Shown: piece after piece, positions 54,301 to 63,300 of the stretch | Position numbering within the stretch: the stretch's first letter is position 1 | Layout of the letters: each line of letters opens with the position of its first letter | Made by a program: the position numbers and the translations under genes | Source: Holothuria scabra | Lineage: Eukaryota > Echinodermata > Holothuroidea > Aspidochirotida > Holothuriidae | DNA: 64,000 bases | Assembly: GCA_037179385.1 (NCBI GenBank) | Contig: CM074185.1 | Span: forward strand, 51,649,000 to 51,712,999 | Reading direction: 5' to 3' | The notes under the pieces: model-generated | Told to the model about the DNA's origin: nothing | Databases searched by the model: none | The model's input: only the letters and a program-made list of their open reading frames with translations

Positions 54301-57300
54301 ACAGTTAATACACAAAATTTAATCACCTTTTCTCTTTTGCCATTGTGTAACATGTAAATTTTTTTTATTGCAGCACTGACAGCAACGTTCCATTTTTTGA
54401 ATGTGGGTGTGACATGTCTCTTGAGGATCAATTACCCCCTTGCAGTTTACATGAAAGGTAAGTCATGGCAGGTTATTAGGAGTCATATAGGAGTGTGACA
54501 TTCTTCAATCAGGGATGTGTTACTTACCGTCCACAATGATGGAAACCGAAACCCGGGCGGGCGCAAAGGACAAATTTTAGTTGACTTTTCTACGTACCTC
54601 TGTCCAGCAAAAAAAGTGTTTACCCCTCTGCTTATCAACCAAAATATCTCAAAAACAGGCAAGTAAGTCTCCAACAATCAACCAGTGTCTTCAATGTTTA
54701 CTATCATGGTAGAGAGATATGTACCGGTATATTGTCATTCATAGAATTGTTACTAATAAGGATAAAATTATCGGTAAAATGAGAATTATTAGTCCAATGT
54801 CATGTAAAATTATGCCGTGAAAGTGCCTCTCGCTACATGGGCATCTTGCCAATCTACCGGCGCAACTCTGTTGAAGAACTCCTTAAATGCTTGCCTGTAC
54901 TGCATGGCTGCTACCCCCGCTCTGTTACCAACCCTCGGAAGTTCTTGCAACCCTTCTATTGCTGTTCTTTCAACATCTTGGCTCAGTTCGGCAGTTTGTC
55001 CAGGAGTTGTTTCTCGTTGGATGAAATTGTGTAGAACACAGGTTGCTTTCACAATGTCATTAACCCATTCTGCTCGGACTGCAATTTTGGTGTGATAAAC
55101 TCTCCACCGAGCAGCAAGTATGCCAAAACAATTCTCGACGATGCGTCTGGCCCTTGACAATCTCATATTAAAGACTTGTTCGTCATGGGGACAATTTCTT
55201 CCTGGGTAAGGGCGGAGTACATGCCTTTGAAGCGGGAATGCTTCATCGCCAATAAATACATACGGGACATTGCCAAGACGTTCCGCTTCTGGAAGGGGCG
55301 AATCACCGGGGAGATTCAAACCATTAGATTCAATACCCTTGCCCAAATTAGAATTAGCGAATATACCGCCATCACTATTTCTACCGTAGGCCCCAACATC
55401 GATACAAATGAATTGCAAGTTGGCATCGACTACCGCCATCAGGACCGTGGAGAAGGTGTTTTTGTAGTTGAAGTAGAGTGATCCAGAATTAGGTGGGGCC
55501 TTCATTACAATGTGCTTCCCATCTATTGCCCCTAAACAGTGGGGGAATTGCCATTTTGTCCAAAAGTTGGCAGCAATAATCTTCCATTCGTTTCTGGTGT
55601 TTGGGAATGGCATAAAAACGGCTGACATCTGACGCCATACTACCTTGCAAACTTCATTCACAATATTGCCTACAGTAGTATATCCTACTCGGTAATCAAA
55701 TGCGATTGAACGAAATGATTCTCCAGTGGCAAGAAATCTGAAAAATACAAACAGTGAAGAAAAGTCAGCATTGAAATATATAAATCAAAATTAAGATTAA
55801 GTGGTAAATATCACCCATTACATCATAAAAAGTATAGTAGACTGTTCTCTCTCATGATTGGTTCTGGAAAATCATATGATAATATTTTCTCCGCAATTGT
55901 GAAACTTTAACGAAGAGTCACTGGTTTTATTACAATACTTTAAACATGCAATATGGAAGTCCTTTGAAAAATATTTGGGAGAGAAGTAAAAAGACAATTG
56001 TGAAATTTATCTACTGGCTTCAAAATAAGCGAAAGACATGAAGAGCACGAAGAGCCCGCTACTCGGTTATCAGCGTCAGGAATACGTACCAAATGGATAA
56101 CTTTAAAAGATTAGTTGAATGAACATGTACAAAGCTTTCCATACGGGCGAAAACCCCTCCTGACTGCGTGATGCTATCAAGCAATCTGAAGAAAAATACT
56201 TTATTATGTTGCTGTTCTTTCCACAGCACAATTGAAACAATTTGCCCACCCTCTCCAACAATTTGTTCACCATCGCCGACCATATGCAGTGGCTCAGACA
56301 CGGGGGCCACAACCAAACAGACAACGACTAAATCCCAACCAAAGGCGAAGAGACAAAAAAAGGAAAATGAAAGTGGATTAGAATTTGCCTTCCAAGAGCT
56401 AATCCGCCAACACAAACGGACCTGGGATGACTTTGAGAGGGAGAAGAAGGACCAACCACCTAAAGATGGGGATGAATTGTTTTTTCAAAGTTGTGTGGAA
56501 CGGATGAAGATGTTAAACCCAAGTTATCGGTCTTACTAAAAAATGCAAATTTCGCAACTTTTTTTTAATGCAGAAAACCCGGATGTGGCCCCAGTGCCAA
56601 TACTGCCATGGCCTCCTCAAATATCAACAGCTTTTTATACAATTGAATCAGCTGAAGCGTAGAAAAATAATTATATAATATGATTTTAACAATGATTACC
56701 CTTTCGAGCGGCTGAAAATATTACATGTTTAAAAAAATAAATTTTTCTCTTCTTCTTTTTGTGTAAATACCTTAAGCAAATTGCGAGTCTTTGACGAGGG
56801 CAGATGACTTCTCTGCTCCTACAATGCTTAGCTATATCCTTTTCCACTAAGTTCAGGACTTGCCCAAAGTGATTTCTGGTAAGACGGAAGTATTGCTTGA
56901 ATTTAACATCGTCGAATAAAAGCTCATTGACTAAAGTGTAACAAGCTCCGTATCTCCGTCTGTTACGGAACAGTCGGTGAATCCACCATCTGTGTTTTCT
57001 AACTTTCTTACGCCGTTTCTGTAACGGAAGAGAAAATAATAATTTTATTGATCGTGATGCAACAAATATAGTTTTATTTCTTTTAACTTACACTCTATAA
57101 CAGTTGGGTGAGATAATCACCAACACCGTTTACGTATGAAACAGTACTGAATTTAGGCATGACTCAGTGTCCAAAATGGTTCAATTTAAGGGGGAATTGG
57201 GTAATTAAATGCCACATTCTTGCGTAACCCACCACTTTGCTGACTAGTTATTGGGAAAAATTACTCAGTTTGAGTATTGTCAAATACGTGACCAGCGGGT

Positions 57301-60300
57301 GGGAAACCTTTAACCCAACTGTTTTAGTGTGTATAGGCCTTAAGTCTGGAGAAGGCTCGGCATGGGGAATATCCTCTGAATCCCTCACCGGAAGAGTTAT
57401 AAGAATGGCTTGATACACTTTTGCACATTTGACCGCCTCTCGGAGAATGGTAAATTACGAAAACTTGTCCATAAAATTTAGTCCCAGGAATTAAGTTGGC
57501 CAAAACCGAAGAAAATGACAATTTTTTGGAACGTGTTACTTGGTAATTTATTGCTATATATTTCCCACACCTCAAAGTCCCTTTCCGCTCACGTGAAAAA
57601 AATAAAAAAAAAAAATCATAATTGAGAACAAAACGTCACTAGTCAGGGAAGTCGTATAAAAATAATTTTTTGAGGAAGCAAAAACTTCACTATTTGTGAC
57701 CACAAACTAGTGATTTTACAATTTCACATTACCGTCATGACGGTAATGTGACTCTTTTCATTCTTTAGACATGCATGTGAAGGTTTCAAATGCATTTCCA
57801 GAAAAGATTCCATTTCACCCGCGATAAAACTCTCGAGCATGTGACCTCCCTCTGTTCCTAATGGTCATCATGCCCCTGGCAATAATGACCTCAAAGGCAG
57901 TGTTTACAATGCTTTAATGGCTGTGTATTTACATCGGCCACTAGATCATAGCAAAGGCTGCTTTTAATTTAGGGCAATTATGAACGTTTCGCACAGCTTC
58001 CCGTGAAGAGGGGCTGACCTCAACCTCTACGCACAATCAGGCTACTTGCCGTATACATTGTGAAAAATGTAACTTGATGGTGTCTGGTGTCACATGGTTT
58101 CCGTTTTGTCATTTCCACAGCTAAGAAAAATTTACGAAACTAATTTATGAGCGAGCGCAACTTCATCAGGAATTGTAAATTGCACTTTGCTTTTAAAAAC
58201 AAATTAATTACAAATGTGTAGCTTCGGAATTGCAGAGAATTCAGAATTTCATGGAAAAGAGTTGGGCAAACCACAATGTAGTCAGTTTTCAGAACGGGAG
58301 GGGGATGCCCCCCTCCTGTAGCTACGCCATTACATTCTAAAAACAAAAAAAATGAAAGTATATTTATTCTCTCAAGTGAAAAGTGCAAGTTCACTCCATT
58401 AGGATGTTAATTCACTCTTTGACGAGCACCTGCAAGGACAACTGTTTTTTTTTTTCTTTTTTTTTTTATTAAGATTGGTCCCTGGTGTTAGTTAGATAAG
58501 ATTTAACGACCCACCAACACGAATGTGTTATTTAGAGTCATAATGTTCAAATACTGTTCAAGTCCTCCGTTTAGTCGTCTCTTACGACAGGCGGGGAACA
58601 CCGTGGGCATATTCTACAACCCCCGGCCTACAGGGGGCAACCATTGAGGGACTTGCTCGGTTTTATGGCGCCGACAACCCGCCAGACGTGGGATGAATAA
58701 TAATGGTCTTATGTGCGAATTTTATAGGCAATAGTTGGGGACAAACTTCTCGCCACATCACGACTTCCTCAACCCACCAGGATACAGTTTGATTGGTCCC
58801 TGTAAGAATTCCTTTTAGATTGAAACTTTGCTCCTATGGAGTGAATTTCACTCTTCTCAGAGTGAATTTCTGCTCCTTTTGAGTAAACTGTACACCTTTC
58901 ACTCCTATAAAGAGTGAAAATTCACTCTATTTATTTTGAAAGTGTGTTTTTAGCCTTTGGAAAGTTGGATAGAGGTATATTTAAGTCTCTTTTTTTCTTA
59001 ATTGGGACAAATTGCTCTTCCTTGTAGAAAAGTCTACGCAGCATAAGATACACACTTACACCCTTCCCTTAGCCTGCAGTTAGCCCCAGGGACTAAAATC
59101 CTCTCCAGGCGTGTGTAAATACATGGTTAGGCTAGATGGAGTTTTACAGCCCATTTTTCAACCAATTGGTTCAAGTCGAGTCAGCCTTTTTTCCAATTGA
59201 GTCTAACTTGCTTGTTTCCCTCCTCCAAGCACAGTTGCAGTAGGTTCCGTCCAGTGTTTGCACCAAAGAAAAACCTTCAACTATCTAAAAATATCTAAAT
59301 CTACGTGTCAAAAACTTGCATTATTTCCCTTCAAAATTCGCTTAAACATGTACGAAATGAACGTTTGTTCATAGCAAATATTCAAGGACTTCATTTTGCA
59401 AGGACTTCATTGGGCTTGAGCTATGACGTCATAATCTTGATTATTGCTGGGTTTATTACCAAAAACCTACCCAAATATTTTTGATGTACCATATAGTGCA
59501 CTTCAATAATATGATGAGAAAGTTAGGGGAACTCTCATTCACACGAGGACCACTAAGCCCATGGACTTTTGTGAATTACACGGTTTTCACAAATCAAGAA
59601 CATCAGACCTTTATTTCAATAGGCCTACAGTCAAAACGAATATCAGGCCTTTAATGAAACATTTTCTGTAATTGCGATTTTCAAACCCTATGACTGACTC
59701 CATATAGTCCATTAATAAAAATCTGCGTGACTGAGGTAGATGCAATTTGGTGCAAACCATGTGGAGAGATTTAGTTGAGACATCACGGCAAATCTCAAGT
59801 CAGCATTTTAGGGACCTGACTGGAAGACGAACTAAAGGATTGTTAACATCGAATTGAGGGTGTAGGACGGAAGCATGCTACCTCAACATTGGAATGTTCC
59901 CTGTTATCCCTGTTATTCAATAATCTACCATAAAGGTCCGTAAAACATAAGCTAACGGAGAGGAGTGTGTTTCTCTAGAGCATTTAGTTTTTTTTTTCTA
60001 GGTTACAAGCGTTTACTTCAATACAGTGTATGAAGCATACGCAGGAATACAGTTGGGACGGTTGGGACAGTTGTTTAACCAATTTTCAGGTAATTTTGTC
60101 CTTCACGGTTGCCTTTCAAAATGACCACAATTACATAAATGCTCACCTCTGTAATCGCGTACACGGAAGCAAGAAAGATCAGATACTCTTCTTGCGACAA
60201 AATGTGTTGTATCTTGGATGTGTTCGGCGCCATGTTATTCCTTTTTGTTTCCATTCCGTACTTCCATTCGCATCACCATTCGTATTCATATTCGCATTGA

Positions 60301-63300
60301 TGGAATCAAAACCGTACGCATCCGCACACCGCATCCGGACGCCGCAACCGCATTCCGCATACGCATCCGTACTTATGGAATCCTACCTTAAGACAGACCA
60401 CAACAAGCGCGTCCCCACTACGAGTGCGTCTTTACTGTATGATCTGTTTGATGGAGATGCTATTGCGAATACTAAGCAGTCACCGCGCAATGCACAATTC
60501 ACGTGTAGTCAGTGGCCACGCTCACTGCTATCGGAGCACCGGTGTTTGCAATTATGTATGCGCTAACACGCTTCGTTACCATGCACATGATTCGATGATT
60601 GTGAGCTCTCTGGTACAGTGTTGCTAACCGTGCCTCCAATGGCGTCACCATTTTGAGACGCGTTCACATACGCTTTTCCGCTTTCGAATTTCAAATGGTC
60701 TGAGCCTGGCCTGTAATTGGGAATTCAAAACGTCGTATTTCGGTATTTATGGACATAATTTATTAGGGAAATCATTCACTTTTTATGTCAAGGTGTACCC
60801 AAAGATCAGTTACCGAGGAACTTACTTTGGCCGTGTCATGCCCACTTTAATGTTTTGTAACTACAGTAGCCTATTTTTCATTATTTTATATAAATAGGCT
60901 AGACTTCTAGGTTAGTACTTCGTAGTAGCAGTCTCGTCTTCACAACTCAAATTCTTTTTTCACTAGCTTGTATGCTGCAGTGACATTTTTAAGTTTCTGC
61001 TCGCACTTCACTTTGATAGCCCTTATATCTAGAGTGTTCTCGTATGGTCCATGCAGACAGTTGTTTTCACTCCAAAGTTGCTGTAACTGTTAGGCCTAGT
61101 AGTATGAAAGTTTAAGTCAAGCCTAGGGCTAGACTTGAAATCTCAAGCTGGTTAACAGTATGTAGGCTAGGTCTGGGGCTAAACCTACGCCATTCACAGG
61201 CTTGAGTTACAACCCAAGATATGAAACTGTGGGTGACTAACATTAGGTTAGGCATAGGGCCTACCTATCTTACATATTAGTGCCCTTAAAACTTGACGGT
61301 TCTGAAGCATCGCCCCCCCCCCCAAAAAAAATGTAAGTGACAATTCCCTTGCCACGGGCTAGGATTGGCCACAGGCCAGTACACAGAAAAGGTTTGTGCG
61401 ACGCCCGGAAGTCTTCTAACGCCACACCTTCAACATGCATCGCGCACACGCCAAGTTTTTTAATTGAGACGCACTTGATGTGCATATCAGCTCGACACAC
61501 ATGAAGTTTGCCGTCGCGTCAAAATGGAGAATACGCCCAGCTAGCGCCTGAATAATAACAATTACAAGCGCCTGAATAATAACAATTAAGCACCCGAAAG
61601 CGTCTTACTTTTATAATAGTTGCGTCCATATCTAATCGTATCAGTTTAGTGTAACAGCCAAGCTCGTTGTTTTTTCATAGAGCTGCAAGGGGATAACAGC
61701 ATCTTAAGAAATAAATTTGTTCCAAAATCTTAGATAGGCCTACTGGTTTAAAAGGGCAAGCGTTACAAAGATTGGGTAGCCTATCTCTCCAGTTCTTATA
61801 TAATCAAGTGTCAGAATTTAAATATCCAAATGATGTTTTTTTGGAATAAGTGGTGCGCCTGTTCAAAGAACATGATTGGTCTGTGCCATATTCTTTCCCC
61901 TTTCTATCTTACCCAAAAAACTTCCGTCCCTTGGAACGAAAAAATATCGCTTCCCTTGGACTTCAAGATTGTGGCATGGAGTTTTATTATGGTAATTTTT
62001 GTCAATGACATTCTACTGTAGCATAAAATTCAGCACAGATAAAACTTTTAGCTCATAAATAGTTCAAGTTCTGTAACCAACTTGCGCACATGTTACCGAT
62101 GAGATATGCAACTCCGTGGATTGCCCTCTTGTTTCTCATTTTGAAAAAGTCACAAAAAATACTTACGCTTTTTAAATTTTGTTTAATACTCCACCTTGTT
62201 TTAGCTGCTTATTACGGTTTGGAACTTTTAACTTTCAGAATATTGCTTTACGTTAATTTCTTCCCAGCAATGAGGTATATATAGTTTGGAAGTGGGTTTG
62301 GCTTACCCTCTAAATAGAATTGGGTAAACTGTCATTCAAGGTTAGATCTGTATGCTTAGTTTGATACCACCTAATTTTGTGAATAAGTTGGCTACAAAGG
62401 AACTCTTTCTCTTACAGAAAATTTACCCATCATGGACACATTTTTCGACAACGTTGAAAATTTTTTTACCCGACTGTTTAGACAGTTCGGGAGATAACCG
62501 TTTTCGGGTGAAAATGAGAATTCAGCCGATCGAGGGAAAATTTGCAGCATGAATATTTATTAGCACTTAGTGTGTGCCTCTTTACAGTCGTCACTTTGTT
62601 TTACAAATGTGGATATATTCAAAACCAATGTTATTTTTACCACCCCAGACCGAAATCCTAGTAAACTTTCAACAACGTATTAATGAGCACAATTTAGAAA
62701 AATAAACGCAAAAATCTTTTGGCTGTGTAGAGTTTATAATTCAAACAGAACGTGGCAAAATTGCTCGATATCTCAAAATTTTTGTAGTGAACTACCAGAC
62801 GTGATCCGGCATTTTAGTCTCCCAGCAACAGAGTTTCTAAATATTGCAAAATTTCTCTTGCATTAGATCGATGAACTTTTCCAGGTGTTTTGAACGTTTG
62901 TCTCCGTTTAATTACCCGATTAGGATCGCAAAGAATCAACGGAGAAATTTGAAAATTGGCGCCAGCCGTGGCTGTATTTTTCCCCCGATTGGGTGAACAA
63001 CTATTTTCTCCCGAAAGAGGTTATCTACCGAAGTGTTAGATGGTTGCATACGGATCAAACATGGGTGAAATTTTATCCAGGTGTTCTTAGAGTATAAAAA
63101 TAAGGTTTTGCCGCAACGTGTGACTTTAATTAGTCTGTGCCAAACTTTGTCTTTTTTCGTTTGAAATAATATCAACATCACTTTTGTTTAATATCATAGT
63201 AACTTTTGTTTGACGCAGGAGTAACGGACCTTGCAGGAGAAGGGAGTCAGCAAATTGATGTTGTGAAAAGTATACCACACAGGGAGTTCAGTGAAACAAC

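Larger units (their letters stand above)
47807..56539 (+). pseudogene. MADF/BESS DNA-binding protein of the Harbinger element (frame broken in exon 2)
   Basis: Exons 47807-47978, 53500-53696, 54374-54457 and 56227-56539 have good splice sites and matching phases (1, 2, 2). The first two encode a MADF (Myb/SANT-like) domain: ETEKLIELVREHQCLYDAKL, IWKSIANVMG, then VEWKKKWRNLRDTYMKKRRE and KKWHFFDILSFLDTFIEEN. The last exon carries a basic stretch and DELFFQSCVERMKMLNPSY, a BESS-like end. In Harbinger elements this partner binds the ends and helps the transposase enter the nucleus. Exon 2 contains a 31-bp palindrome that adds a stop (53604-53606), and the frame after it is shifted by one base, so this copy should give only a truncated protein. 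Confidence 0.8.
47552..60388. mobile_element. Harbinger/PIF DNA transposon, complete ends (12.8 kb)
   Basis: Terminal inverted repeats of 35 bp, starting AGGTAGGATTCCATA and continuing GTACGGATGCGTATGCGGA after one mismatched base, lie at 47552-47586 and 60354-60388. A TAA target duplication flanks both (47549-47551, 60389-60391), the 3-bp type expected for Harbinger. Subterminal GGATGCGGATACG-like words are repeated on both sides. Inside are a DDE transposase (- strand) and a MADF/BESS protein (+ strand), the standard two-gene set. The element sits in gene B intron 7 and has been enlarged by nested insertions. Confidence 0.88.
36718..63218 (+). other. Intron 7 of gene B (26.5 kb)
   Basis: It joins exons 36624-36717 and 63219-63392 in phase 1. 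About half is one Harbinger element (47552-60388). It also has a GC-rich MITE, a Penelope-like element (41757-43095), tandem repeats and a long inverted repeat near 62.4-63.1 kb. The stretches 37140-41250 and 60640-62400 show no recognised gene. The second is rich in TAGGCCTA words at its left part. Confidence 0.7.

Noticed and set aside
60030..60566. 178-codon open frame
   Set aside because: It crosses the right end of the Harbinger element and its target site, so it cannot be an ancestral gene.
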